A program made the translations under genes and the position numbers. 64,000 nt of DNA from Ignavibacteriota bacterium. GTDB lineage: Bacteria; Bacteroidota; Ignavibacteria; Ignavibacteriales; Melioribacteraceae. Where the stretch lies: positions 558,001-622,000 of the forward strand of contig JADJWT010000001.1 in assembly GCA_016716225.1 (NCBI GenBank). Reading direction: 5' to 3'. Numbering within the stretch: the first letter of the stretch is position 1; every line of letters begins with the position of its first letter. Under the pieces are notes generated by a model that was not told the DNA's origin, did not search any database, and saw only the letters and a program-made list of their open reading frames with translations. Below, piece after piece: positions 32,809 to 41,208 of the stretch.

Positions 32809-32824
32809 AGTGATTTGGATCACA
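32809..32824. promoter_or_regulatory. CRP/FNR-family palindrome upstream of pilin 1
   Basis: AGTGATTTGGATCACA matches the TGTGA-N6-TCACA operator with one change. It lies about 100 bp ahead of the pilin start at 32707, a usual distance for an activator site. Binding is an inference from sequence only. Confidence 0.5.
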
Positions 32825-32934
32825 ATTATGTGTGTATTATTGAGTCATTTTTGGTTAATATTAGCAATAATATCAAATTGGGACAGTAAGATTGTAAGGT
32901 ACAGGTAAATATTACCTGTAAGAATAACATTTAT

Positions 32935-33318
32935 TTAGTGAATAATTATTGTTTGAAAGGCATCTCTTGTAACAACCATTTGAATTTGTACAGAATCAGT
33001 TGCAGTTACAAGTTCATTTCCCGTACCGGTAATTATTACCTCTTCAGGTTGAACACTTGCTTGAACAAAAAATCCGGCTTCAGTTTTGTTATATTCTCTT
33101 GGTATTTTCCAACCCACAAAAGATTTACCACCACCTCCATAGACTTTTGGTTTTCTATAGTAAAGTTGGGCTTCACTTGCAAGAATTGTACATTCATTAA
33201 TAATTTCGTTTCGTTTTTGTTCAATGGCATTTGATGTAAACAATTCTACACCTACAAATATTGCTACACCAATTACCAATATACCAAGTAGTATTAAAAG
33301 AAGTTGTTGTTGACCCAC
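32935..33318 (-). CDS. Pilin-like protein 2 (MGQQQ leader)
   Basis: A 127-aa paralogue of the next gene, with the same start MGQQQLLLILLGILVIGVAI and the same body: a helix with a QLYYRKP block, then GGGGKSFVGWKIP, then beta strands ending VQIQMVVTRDAFQ. The two probably arose by tandem duplication and could be major and minor subunits. It is the first gene of the operon. Upstream lie a sigma-54-like promoter (33367-33383) and a perfect FNR-type box (33452-33465). Confidence 0.8.
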   Translation of the reverse strand: MGQQQLLLILLGILVIGVAIFVGVELFTSNAIEQKRNEIINECTILASEAQLYYRKPKVYGGGGKSFVGWKIPREYNKTEAGFFVQASVQPEEVIITGTGNELVTATDSVQIQMVVTRDAFQTIIIH

Positions 33319-33366
33319 TATTTTCCCCCTAGAAAATATTTATATAAAATTTTCATATAGAACATC

Positions 33367-33383
33367 ATCAAGTTTCTTGCCAA
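33367..33383 (-). promoter_or_regulatory. Sigma-54-like promoter for the pilin operon
   Basis: The minus strand reads TTGGCAAGAAACTTGAT, against the consensus YTGGCACGNNNNTTGCW. Only the C after TGGCA and the C of TTGC differ. Predicted transcription would begin about 35 bases before the pilin 2 start. Sigma-54 control of pilins is common, and two sigma-54 activators are encoded in this window. Confidence 0.5.
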
Positions 33384-33451
33384 ATATTATCGATAAAAAT
33401 TGAGTTATTGTAACCAATTTCATCATATAATTCAAATCAAATATTCTCAAT

Positions 33452-33465
33452 TTGATCTTTATCAA
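33452..33465. promoter_or_regulatory. FNR-type box upstream of pilin 2
   Basis: TTGATCTTTATCAA is an exact match to the FNR half-site pair TTGAT-N4-ATCAA. It lies 134 bp ahead of the pilin 2 start, in the gap after aspS. It suggests oxygen- or redox-linked control of pilus genes. Confidence 0.55.
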
Positions 33466-33517
33466 ATAATATTTGTAAACTTGATGAAATTAACACATTT
33501 AAATAAAATAAATAAAT

Positions 33518-35287
33518 TTATTTTCTAAGCCTAATGTGTAAATCTCTTAGTTGTTCATCATTTACTTTTGAGGGGGCTTCATCCATTAATGATAAACCGC
33601 TTGTTGTTTTTGGAAATGCAATTAAATCTCTTATTGAATTTTCTTCGGTAAAAAGCATTACCATTCTATCTAAACCAAACGCTATCCCACCATGTGGTGG
33701 CGCTCCGTATTGAAATGCATTCATCAAAAATCCGAATTTCTCTTTCGCTTCTTCATCCGAAATTCCCAATGCTTTAAACATTCTTGCTTGTAATTCTGAG
33801 TTATAAATTCTAATACTTCCACCAGCAATTTCATTTCCGTTCATAACTAAATCATAGGCTCTTGCATGAACTTTTAGTGGATTACTTTCTAGATATTCAA
33901 CATCTTCTAATTGAGGTGAAGTAAATGGATGATGCATTGCATATAATCTTTGAGTTTCATCATCCCACTCGAAAAGTGGAAATTTTGTAACCCATATTAA
34001 TTCATCTTCTTTTTGATTTTGATTTAAATTCAATCTTTTTGCCATCTCTAAACGCAAATTGCCCATAATGGGAAGTGCTTTATGTTTTGTTCCGGAAAGA
34101 ATTAAAACTAAATCACCAACCTTTGCATTTAAATTTGAAATTATATTATTTTTCTCAGTATCTGTTAAAAATTTAGAAATTGGCGCTTCCAAACCTTCTT
34201 CTTTTACTCTCATCCAAATTAAACCGCCGGCACCTAATTTTTTTACAAATTCAGTTAAAACATCCAATTGATTTCGTGTGTAATCACCGCATCCTTTTGC
34301 CAATAATGAAGTAATTATTCCGCCATTATCCAATGTATCTTTAAAGACTTTAAATTCCGTTGATGTAAAAACCTTATTTAAAGTAATCATTTCCATTCCA
34401 AATCTAGTATCTGGTTTATCACTTCCATATTTTTCTAGAGCTTCTTCATAGGTTAATCTTTTAAGCGGAAGCGGAAGTTCTTTTCCTTTAATTTCTTTAT
34501 ACAATTTTGACATTAATCCTTCAACAACTTGATAAATAGTTTCTTCATTGATGAAAGACATTTCAACGTCTATTTGAGTAAATTCCGGCTGACGATCTGC
34601 ACGTAAATCTTCATCTCTAAAACATTTTACAATTTGAAAATATCTATCATATCCCGAAACCATTAATAATTGTTTATACGTTTGCGGAGATTGTGGAAGA
34701 GCGTAAAAACTTCCTTTATGAAGTCTGCTTGGGACTAAAAAATCACGAGCACCTTCCGGAGTACTTTTCATCAAAACCGGAGTTTCAACTTCAATAAAAT
34801 TCTGTTCATCAAAATATCTTCTTACAATTTGATAGAATTTATGTCGAATAAAAAGATTGTTTTGCATTCTTGCTCTTCTTAAATCGAGATATCTATACTT
34901 TAATCTTAATTCTTCGGAAACATCAATATTATCTTTTATTGGAAATGGTGGAGTTTTTGCTTCGTTTAAAATTTTTAATTTATCAACCATTACATCAACA
35001 TTTCCGGAAGCTAAATTCGAGTTTTCCGTTCCGGCTGGTCTTTTTCTAACTTTTCCTTCAATTGAAATTACATATTCGCTTCTTAAAACTTTGCCTAATT
35101 CATGTGAATCTTTATTATAAGTTGGTTCAAAAACAATTTGCGTAATTCCATATCTATCTCTTAAATCTATAAAAATTACCCCGCCTAAATCACGGCGATT
35201 ATCAACCCAGCCGTTTAAAACAACAGAATCTCCAATATTATTTTCTCTTAAATCATTACAAGTATGTGTGCGAAGTTTAAAATCCAT
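33518..35287 (-). CDS. aspS: Aspartyl-tRNA synthetase
   Basis: A 589-aa class IIb synthetase of bacterial length. The N-terminal OB-fold anticodon domain (about 1-105) contains VVLNGWVDNRRDLGGVIFID. The catalytic core has motif 2 (FRDEDLRADRQPEFTQID) and motif 3 (GAPPHGGIAFGLDRMVMLF). The bacterial GAD-type insertion domain (about 295-410) lies between them. It charges tRNA-Asp, or both tRNA-Asp and tRNA-Asn if the organism is non-discriminating; I cannot tell which. Core gene, no anomalies. Confidence 0.97.
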   Translation of the reverse strand: MDFKLRTHTCNDLRENNIGDSVVLNGWVDNRRDLGGVIFIDLRDRYGITQIVFEPTYNKDSHELGKVLRSEYVISIEGKVRKRPAGTENSNLASGNVDVMVDKLKILNEAKTPPFPIKDNIDVSEELRLKYRYLDLRRARMQNNLFIRHKFYQIVRRYFDEQNFIEVETPVLMKSTPEGARDFLVPSRLHKGSFYALPQSPQTYKQLLMVSGYDRYFQIVKCFRDEDLRADRQPEFTQIDVEMSFINEETIYQVVEGLMSKLYKEIKGKELPLPLKRLTYEEALEKYGSDKPDTRFGMEMITLNKVFTSTEFKVFKDTLDNGGIITSLLAKGCGDYTRNQLDVLTEFVKKLGAGGLIWMRVKEEGLEAPISKFLTDTEKNNIISNLNAKVGDLVLILSGTKHKALPIMGNLRLEMAKRLNLNQNQKEDELIWVTKFPLFEWDDETQRLYAMHHPFTSPQLEDVEYLESNPLKVHARAYDLVMNGNEIAGGSIRIYNSELQARMFKALGISDEEAKEKFGFLMNAFQYGAPPHGGIAFGLDRMVMLFTEENSIRDLIAFPKTTSGLSLMDEAPSKVNDEQLRDLHIRLRK

Positions 35288-35371
35288 TTATTTCCCTAGT
35301 TTTAATCAAATTAAGTTTGCTAAAATAAGGAAATGAATATGCTTATTCAATATTGATAAGTTTAAAAATAT

Positions 35372-35397
35372 AAAAGTCCAGTTGTTACTGGACTTTT
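35372..35397. terminator. Bidirectional-type terminator
   Basis: AAAAGTCCAG and CTGGACTTTT form a perfect 10-bp stem with a 6-base loop and a U-rich tail on both strands. It ends transcription of the minus-strand lipoprotein gene (stop at 35422) before aspS. Confidence 0.85.
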
Positions 35398-35421
35398 TAT
35401 ACTAATTATTGAATAATTTAA

Positions 35422-36864
35422 TTAGCGAGTAATTCCATGAGCAGATGCGCTTCCTCTTCCATTAGGACCGTTTACATTAACAATAACTGTTATTGCAGAG
35501 GGTGTTAATTCATCTGGTTTTGTATCTTGAACTACAAAGAAAAATGAAGTATTTCCTTCTTGAGTATCCGGCATGGAAACATTAATATCACCGGCAGCTT
35601 CTGCATCACCTTCTGTAGCGACCTCAACCGAGTAATTATTTCCGGATGCAAGTGGATGTCCCATATCATCTGTTACTGTATACATAAATGATTGAATTCC
35701 TCCATTTGCAATATCTATTGTTCCAACTTCGGAAATATTTCCTAACGTATCAATATTTAAAGGAGTTAAAGTTACAATTGGAATACCGGAAAATAATATC
35801 CTTGTTCGTGTAGAAATTTCTTCTTCATTTTCATTAACAGTTTTTGCATATACAAAGAAAAATCCGGGTCCATAAACCGGATCATTTGGCTTTGGATAAC
35901 CGGAAAGTAAACTTACTGTTGCTACACCCATTTCGTTTGTAAGTGCTGAACCAGCTATAACTGCTGCATCTGAATTAAAATAAACTGCTGTTCCTTCTCT
36001 AACCGGATTTGAATATTTATCACCAATTAGAACAGTAATTTTTGCTTCTTCATTTATCTTATAAAAATATGGATAGTTTAATTTATCAGGACCAATACTA
36101 AAATGTGCTAAATCCGGGAATCCACCATGAATTGTTACACTTACCGGTTTTGATGAAATTGGTTTACCATCAACAACTGCTTCTGCAATAATTTGGGCAA
36201 CACCGGCTTTGGTCCCGGTTTTTAAAGAAACAGCGGCTTTACCTAAAGCATTACTAATTACTGATGATGGATACAAATATTCTCCGCCGTTTGGAGCAGA
36301 ACCAAATCTAAAACTAACTTCTATAGAATTATCTTCTCCAATTATTATTCCGCTTGAATCTGAAATTTCAAAAACTATATCTATATTTTCTGGTGCACCG
36401 CTTGCAGTTACACCAACAAATTCAGCAGATTGTGAATAAAGATAAATTGATGCTGCTTTTCCGGAATATCCGGCAACATTAGCACTTTCATCTCTTTGTA
36501 ATTGAAAAAGCGGAACTTCTATATCAGTATTTACAATTGCAAATATTGAAGTAGTATCTTGAAAATATCCGGCTTTAAATGCTATAATTGTTAATTCGGC
36601 ATCTGATTCAAGTTCATAATTTGCGGTAAATTTTCCATCTGCACCGGTAGTTGCACCTTTAACTGTAGCTCCATCAGAGATTTTTATTATAGCGCCAGCT
36701 AACGGATCGCCAGTTTCAGCAGCAACAACTTGTCCTTTAAGAACAACAACATCAGTTGTATCTGTTCCATCATTATCATCCGGATCAGTACTTTTTGTTT
36801 CACAGCTAATAATAAATGCAGATAATATTATAATGAGTGCAAATAAAATATAGTTCTTTTTCAT
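35422..36864 (-). CDS. Ig-domain lipoprotein (carboxypeptidase-regulatory-like and Big-1-like)
   Basis: A 480-aa surface lipoprotein. The signal is MKKNYILFALIIILSAFIIS with Cys in the lipobox. A D/T-rich linker is followed by a carboxypeptidase-regulatory-like beta domain (about 40-120) with VLKGQVVAAETGDPLAGAII. Two invasin-like (Big-1) Ig domains follow (about 150-250 and 255-360), with SNALGKAAVSLKTGTKAGVA and NEMGVATVSLLSGYP. A C-terminal Ig-like domain ends the chain. Probably anchored in the outer membrane. Partner unknown. Confidence 0.8.
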   Translation of the reverse strand: MKKNYILFALIIILSAFIISCETKSTDPDDNDGTDTTDVVVLKGQVVAAETGDPLAGAIIKISDGATVKGATTGADGKFTANYELESDAELTIIAFKAGYFQDTTSIFAIVNTDIEVPLFQLQRDESANVAGYSGKAASIYLYSQSAEFVGVTASGAPENIDIVFEISDSSGIIIGEDNSIEVSFRFGSAPNGGEYLYPSSVISNALGKAAVSLKTGTKAGVAQIIAEAVVDGKPISSKPVSVTIHGGFPDLAHFSIGPDKLNYPYFYKINEEAKITVLIGDKYSNPVREGTAVYFNSDAAVIAGSALTNEMGVATVSLLSGYPKPNDPVYGPGFFFVYAKTVNENEEEISTRTRILFSGIPIVTLTPLNIDTLGNISEVGTIDIANGGIQSFMYTVTDDMGHPLASGNNYSVEVATEGDAEAAGDINVSMPDTQEGNTSFFFVVQDTKPDELTPSAITVIVNVNGPNGRGSASAHGITR

Positions 36865-37006
36865 TTTTCTATCTTCATATTTATTTGTTTTAAAATAGTA
36901 TATTCAATAATCGACTTAAGTTTTCTTTAGTTAAGCTATAATTAAATTTCATTTTACTTTTTCTGTTAATTTTCTGAAAAAAATTATATGAAAATTTGTT
37001 TTTTCT

Positions 37007-37036
37007 AATTATTTGATACATTCCTATCAAATAATT
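37007..37036. promoter_or_regulatory. Perfect 12-bp-arm palindrome
   Basis: AATTATTTGATA and TATCAAATAATT are perfect inverted arms around CATTCC. The inner TTGATA/TATCAA recalls FNR-type half-sites at a wider spacing. It could be an operator for a dimeric regulator or a transcribed hairpin. It is about 130 bp upstream of the DUF4159 gene. Confidence 0.55.
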
Positions 37037-37075
37037 GTCTTAAAGCAATACAAAAAAGTGTAAATATTACTTAAA

Positions 37076-37091
37076 TGTGATATAACTCACA
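37076..37091. promoter_or_regulatory. Consensus CRP-type operator
   Basis: TGTGATATAACTCACA is an exact TGTGA-N6-TCACA palindrome. It is centred about 85 bp upstream of the DUF4159 start, suitable for class I activation. Cyclic-nucleotide or redox regulators of the CRP/FNR family are the likely readers. Confidence 0.6.
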
Positions 37092-37168
37092 CAAATAAAT
37101 AGGAAACAAATTGTGTCCGCAAGAAGTATTATTGTTAAATTTTACTAAAGTTTTTTAGAAATGTTTAA

Positions 37169-37834
37169 ATGTTAAAAATGAAAGAATTTTTGTTTTTCTT
37201 AAGTTTTCTTACTTTTACAAATTTTATTGCGCAAAATTCTCCATATTTTGAAATTGCACGTGTAAAATATTCCGGTGGTGGTGATTGGTACAACGATCCT
37301 TCTGCAGAAATAAATCTGCTAAAATTTGTTTCGGAAAATACAAATATTAAAACGAATCCGGTTTACAAATTTGTAGATATTGAATCAAATGAAATTTTTA
37401 GTTTTCCGTTTTTATTTTTAACTGGTCATGGAAATATAATTTTAACTGAGAAAAGTGTAAAAAATTTAAGAGAATATTTAAGTAGCGGTGGATTTCTATA
37501 TATTGATGATGATTACGGTTTGGATAAAGGAATTAAAAGAGAATTAAAAAAAGTTTTCTCAAATAACGAATTTGTTGAACTTCCTTTTGATCATGAAATT
37601 TATCATTCATTTTACAAATTTGAGCAAGGTCCGCCAAAAACTCATGAACATGATAATAAAGCACCAAAAGGTTTTGGATTGTTTTTAGGAAAACGAATGG
37701 TTATTTATTATACTGCGGAAAGTAATCCAAGTGATGGCTGGGCTAATCCCGATGTACATAATGATTCACCGGAAAAAAGAGAAGAAGCATTAAAATTTGG
37801 GACGAATATTATTATTTATGCACTTACAAATTGA
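37169..37834 (+). CDS. DUF4159-domain protein
   Basis: A 221-aa exported protein. The signal peptide is MLKMKEFLFFLSFLTFTNFI (a Met at residue 4 is an alternative start). The DUF4159 domain (about 25-215) resembles a glutamine-amidotransferase-like fold. Signatures are FEIARVKYSGGGDWYNDPS, FLTGHGNIILTEKS, GGFLYIDDDYG and ELPFDHEIYH. DUF4159 proteins usually lie beside von Willebrand, MoxR and DUF58 genes in Bacteroidota. Its stop codon lies two bases before the DUF4175 gene's ATG, so the two are one operon. Confidence 0.85.
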   Translation: MLKMKEFLFFLSFLTFTNFIAQNSPYFEIARVKYSGGGDWYNDPSAEINLLKFVSENTNIKTNPVYKFVDIESNEIFSFPFLFLTGHGNIILTEKSVKNLREYLSSGGFLYIDDDYGLDKGIKRELKKVFSNNEFVELPFDHEIYHSFYKFEQGPPKTHEHDNKAPKGFGLFLGKRMVIYYTAESNPSDGWANPDVHNDSPEKREEALKFGTNIIIYALTN

Positions 37835-37836
37835 AA

Positions 37837-40800
37837 ATGTCATCAAAAAATTCAAATATAAATTCCTTAATTTCAAAAATTTCAGAATATATAAAATTAT
37901 TATTCCTAAGAGATTTTTCAATTTCGTTTTTAAAAATTATTGGAATTATTACGCTATTGTTTTTGATAATAAATTTTTTAGAAATTTATTTTTTCTTCGA
38001 TCCAACTTTTAAAACTATTTTTGGAATATTTCTTTGTTCAATTTTTTTCTTTCCAATAATTTTTAAAATAATAAAATATCTTAGAGTTTTTAGAAAACCC
38101 GATCAAACCCTAATAGAATCAGCATCAAACGAAATTGGTTCCAAATTTCCTAATGTAAAGGACAAACTTTTAAATTCAATTCAATTACTAAAAAACGAAA
38201 ACGCTAATTTTTCATCTCAACTAAAAGATGCAGCATTTGCTGATACTTTTCATTCTGTCAAAAATTTAAATTTCTCAAATGTTATTGATTACACGGGATT
38301 AAAATACTTTGTCAAAATTATTACCCTGCCAATTTTAACCTTTTTGGTTTTTCTTTTTTTAAATCAGAATTTTAGAAGCGCAACAAGTAGATTAATTAAT
38401 TTTCAGAAAACATTTATCAAACCAAATTCATTTACGTTAGAAATTTTTCCCGGAAATTTTGAAATACAAAAAAATGAAAATGTTGAAATTAAAATCCGTG
38501 CTTTAGGAAATGCTCCAAACTCAATTGAATTGTTTACAAAAAACCAAATGCAGTCTGAGTTTATTCCACAAACTCTTTATTTGGACTCAAACAAAACGTA
38601 TTATTTATTAATTAGAAATGTTAAAAATTCTTTTTCTTATTTTGCCGGAAATAAAAATTACAAAACAGATTTATATAAAATATTTGTTTCATCAATTCCG
38701 CAAATTTCAAATTTATTTTTGGAAATTATTCCCCCGGTATATTCTAGATTGCCCAAAATAATTCAAAATGATAACGGAAATGTACAAGTTTTAAAAGGAT
38801 CAAAAATTAATTTCAGTTTGAAAACTTCGAAAGAAATATTAAATGCAGCAATAATTATTAACGATAGCTTGAAAGAAAATTTAACAATTGAACAAAACAA
38901 TTTAAATGGAAATTTTATTGTAAAAAATGATATTAATTATTTTTTTGAAATAATTGATTCTTCACAAAATAAAAATGAAAATCCAATTTATTATTCTGTA
39001 AAAATTATTCCGGATGAATTTCCCGAAATTGAAATTACAAAACCTGAACAAAATTCTGTACTTCCACAAAATAATTTGATAAATATTAATTACGCTATTA
39101 AAGATGATTTCGGATTTTCAAATTGTGTACTTAATTATAAAATTTCAGAAATTCCTCAAGAAAATTCAGATGATATTTTTAATAAAATTAATTTGCAAAT
39201 TGATAAAACTGAACTGGAACAATCACTTTACTTCAATTGGGATTTGACCAAACTGAGTTTGCGAGAAAATAATATTCTAACTTTTTTTATTGATGTTTAT
39301 GACAATGATAATATTTCCGGTCCCAAACAAACACGAAGTAACTTCTTTAAAGTTCGAGTTCCAACTTTAAACGAACTTTTTGCCGAAGTTGAAAATACTC
39401 AAGAAAATGCTATTGATGAATTGACAAAAACTTTAAAAGATGCCGAAGAATTAAAACTTGATTTAAATGAAATTAGTAATGAATTGAAAAAGAATGAAAA
39501 TAAAATTGATTGGAATGAAAAAGAAAAGATTGAACAAGCCGCAAATAAATTTGAAGAAGTTACACAAAAAATTGAAGATGTAAAAAGTAAATTAAATGAA
39601 ATGCAAAATGAAATGACGCAAAATAATTTACTTTCAGAAGAAACCATGAAAAAGTATGAAGAACTGCAAGATTTGTTCGAAGAACTAAATAATGAAGAAT
39701 TGAAAAAGGCTTTTGAAAATCTTAATAATTCATTGAAAGATATGATGAGAGAAAATGTTCAAAATGCTTTAGAAAATTTAGCAATGCATGAAAAGGATTT
39801 TCAGAAAAGTATAGAAAGAACTCTAAATTTATTAAAGCAAATACAGATTGAACAAAAGTTGGATGAATTAATTAAACGAACTCAAAATATTGTAGAAAAT
39901 TTGGATGAATTGCAAAAGGAAACCGAAAATAAAAATTCGGAAAATGAAAATTCTGAAATGGATAAATTATCAAATGAACAAAAAAATATAAATGAAAATA
40001 TTTCAGTTTTTAAAGACGAACTGCAAAAATTGAATAATAAAATGAAAGAAGTTGAAAATACTCCGCAGCAGCAAATGCAAGATGCAAACAAAAAATTTGA
40101 TGAACAAAATAATGAAGAGATTTCACAAAAATCTTTGGAAGAAATACAAAAACAAAATTTTGAAAATGCGAAGCAATTTCAACAGCAGCTTTCTCAAAAC
40201 ATGAATTCAATGAAAAAAGATTTACAAAATATGCAGCAACAAATGCAGCAGAAAAATCAATCAATGGTAATGCAGAAAATGTTGCAAGCCATTGATAATA
40301 TTATTGATTTATCAAAAGAGCAAGAAAGTTTAAAAAATAAAGTTGAAAATTCTTATACACAAAAAGAACAATATCCCAATTTTATGCAAAACCAAATGGA
40401 GCTCCAGCAAAATCTTGATAATATTTTTAAACAATTGGATAATCTTTCTCAAAAAACTTTTGCCGTTAGCCCTGAGATGGGTAAAGCACTCGGCGATGCA
40501 AAAAAAAATATGAATGAATCACTTTCTGGATTACAAAATAAAAATGGGATGGGTTCATCTAAAGAGCAAAGTGAAGCTATGAAAAATTTAAATGAAGCTG
40601 CATCCATTATGCAAAATTCTTTACAAAATATGATGCAAGGTGGTGGTCAAGGCGGCGGAATGATGTCGCTAATGCAACAATTACAGCAACTTGCACAACA
40701 ACAAATGGGATTAAATCAGCAAACTCAAATGATGAAGCAAGGACAATTATCAATGCAGCAAAGAGCTCAGCTTCAAAGACTTGCTCAACAGCAAAGTGCA

Positions 40801-41208
40801 ATTCAAAAATCTTTGCAAGAATTAAATAAAGAAGCAAAAGAATCGAGTGAATCTAAAAAACTTGCGTCAAATTTGGAATCAGTATTACATGAAATGAAAG
40901 AAGTTGTTTCGGGAATGAATACACAAAAATTAGATGATGAATTGATTAAAAAACAAGATAAAATTTTATCTCGACTTTTAGACGCACAGCGTTCAATAAA
41001 TGAAAGGGATTATGAAGAAAGAAGAGAATCAAAAGAAGGAAAAATATTCAATTTAAATTCACCGGAAAAATTAATTTTGTCAAATCAACAAGCAAAAGAT
41101 GCTTTGCGAGAAGAACTTCTTAACGCAATCAAAGAAGGTTACTCAAAAGATTACCAAGATTTAATCAGAAGATATTTTGAATCTTTGAATTCTAATGAAA
41201 ATAATTAA
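37837..41208 (+). CDS. DUF4175-like membrane protein with Gln/Met-rich coiled coil
   Basis: An 1123-aa protein. I use the ATG at 37837; a TTG at 37831 would overlap the previous stop. Two membrane helices lie at about 25-85 and a third at about 153-172. A periplasmic part with Ig-like segments runs to ~500 (FLEIIPPVYSRLPK; DDFGFSNCVLNYKI). A very long coiled coil follows (about 510-1050), rich in Gln, Met, Asn and Glu, with QQMGLNQQTQMMKQGQLSMQ. This is the DUF4175 layout. It may form a periplasmic rod or scaffold linked to the DUF4159 protein. Function unknown. Confidence 0.8.
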   Translation: MSSKNSNINSLISKISEYIKLLFLRDFSISFLKIIGIITLLFLIINFLEIYFFFDPTFKTIFGIFLCSIFFFPIIFKIIKYLRVFRKPDQTLIESASNEIGSKFPNVKDKLLNSIQLLKNENANFSSQLKDAAFADTFHSVKNLNFSNVIDYTGLKYFVKIITLPILTFLVFLFLNQNFRSATSRLINFQKTFIKPNSFTLEIFPGNFEIQKNENVEIKIRALGNAPNSIELFTKNQMQSEFIPQTLYLDSNKTYYLLIRNVKNSFSYFAGNKNYKTDLYKIFVSSIPQISNLFLEIIPPVYSRLPKIIQNDNGNVQVLKGSKINFSLKTSKEILNAAIIINDSLKENLTIEQNNLNGNFIVKNDINYFFEIIDSSQNKNENPIYYSVKIIPDEFPEIEITKPEQNSVLPQNNLININYAIKDDFGFSNCVLNYKISEIPQENSDDIFNKINLQIDKTELEQSLYFNWDLTKLSLRENNILTFFIDVYDNDNISGPKQTRSNFFKVRVPTLNELFAEVENTQENAIDELTKTLKDAEELKLDLNEISNELKKNENKIDWNEKEKIEQAANKFEEVTQKIEDVKSKLNEMQNEMTQNNLLSEETMKKYEELQDLFEELNNEELKKAFENLNNSLKDMMRENVQNALENLAMHEKDFQKSIERTLNLLKQIQIEQKLDELIKRTQNIVENLDELQKETENKNSENENSEMDKLSNEQKNINENISVFKDELQKLNNKMKEVENTPQQQMQDANKKFDEQNNEEISQKSLEEIQKQNFENAKQFQQQLSQNMNSMKKDLQNMQQQMQQKNQSMVMQKMLQAIDNIIDLSKEQESLKNKVENSYTQKEQYPNFMQNQMELQQNLDNIFKQLDNLSQKTFAVSPEMGKALGDAKKNMNESLSGLQNKNGMGSSKEQSEAMKNLNEAASIMQNSLQNMMQGGGQGGGMMSLMQQLQQLAQQQMGLNQQTQMMKQGQLSMQQRAQLQRLAQQQSAIQKSLQELNKEAKESSESKKLASNLESVLHEMKEVVSGMNTQKLDDELIKKQDKILSRLLDAQRSINERDYEERRESKEGKIFNLNSPEKLILSNQQAKDALREELLNAIKEGYSKDYQDLIRRYFESLNSNENN

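Larger units (their letters stand above)
36865..37168. other. Divergent intergenic region with operators
   Basis: About 300 bp between the minus-strand lipoprotein and the plus-strand DUF4159 gene. It has no coding sequence but two notable palindromes, at 37007-37036 and 37076-37091 (listed separately). The rest is AT-rich and likely contains both promoters. Confidence 0.6.

Noticed and set aside
37831..37836. TTG start for the DUF4175 gene overlapping the DUF4159 stop
   Set aside because: The ATG two codons later (37837) is conventional, two bases past the stop, and loses nothing.
39399..40837. Long minus-strand open frames opposite the DUF4175 gene
   Set aside because: Low-complexity antisense of the Gln/Asn/Glu-rich coiled coil, giving Phe/Leu/Ser-rich shadows.
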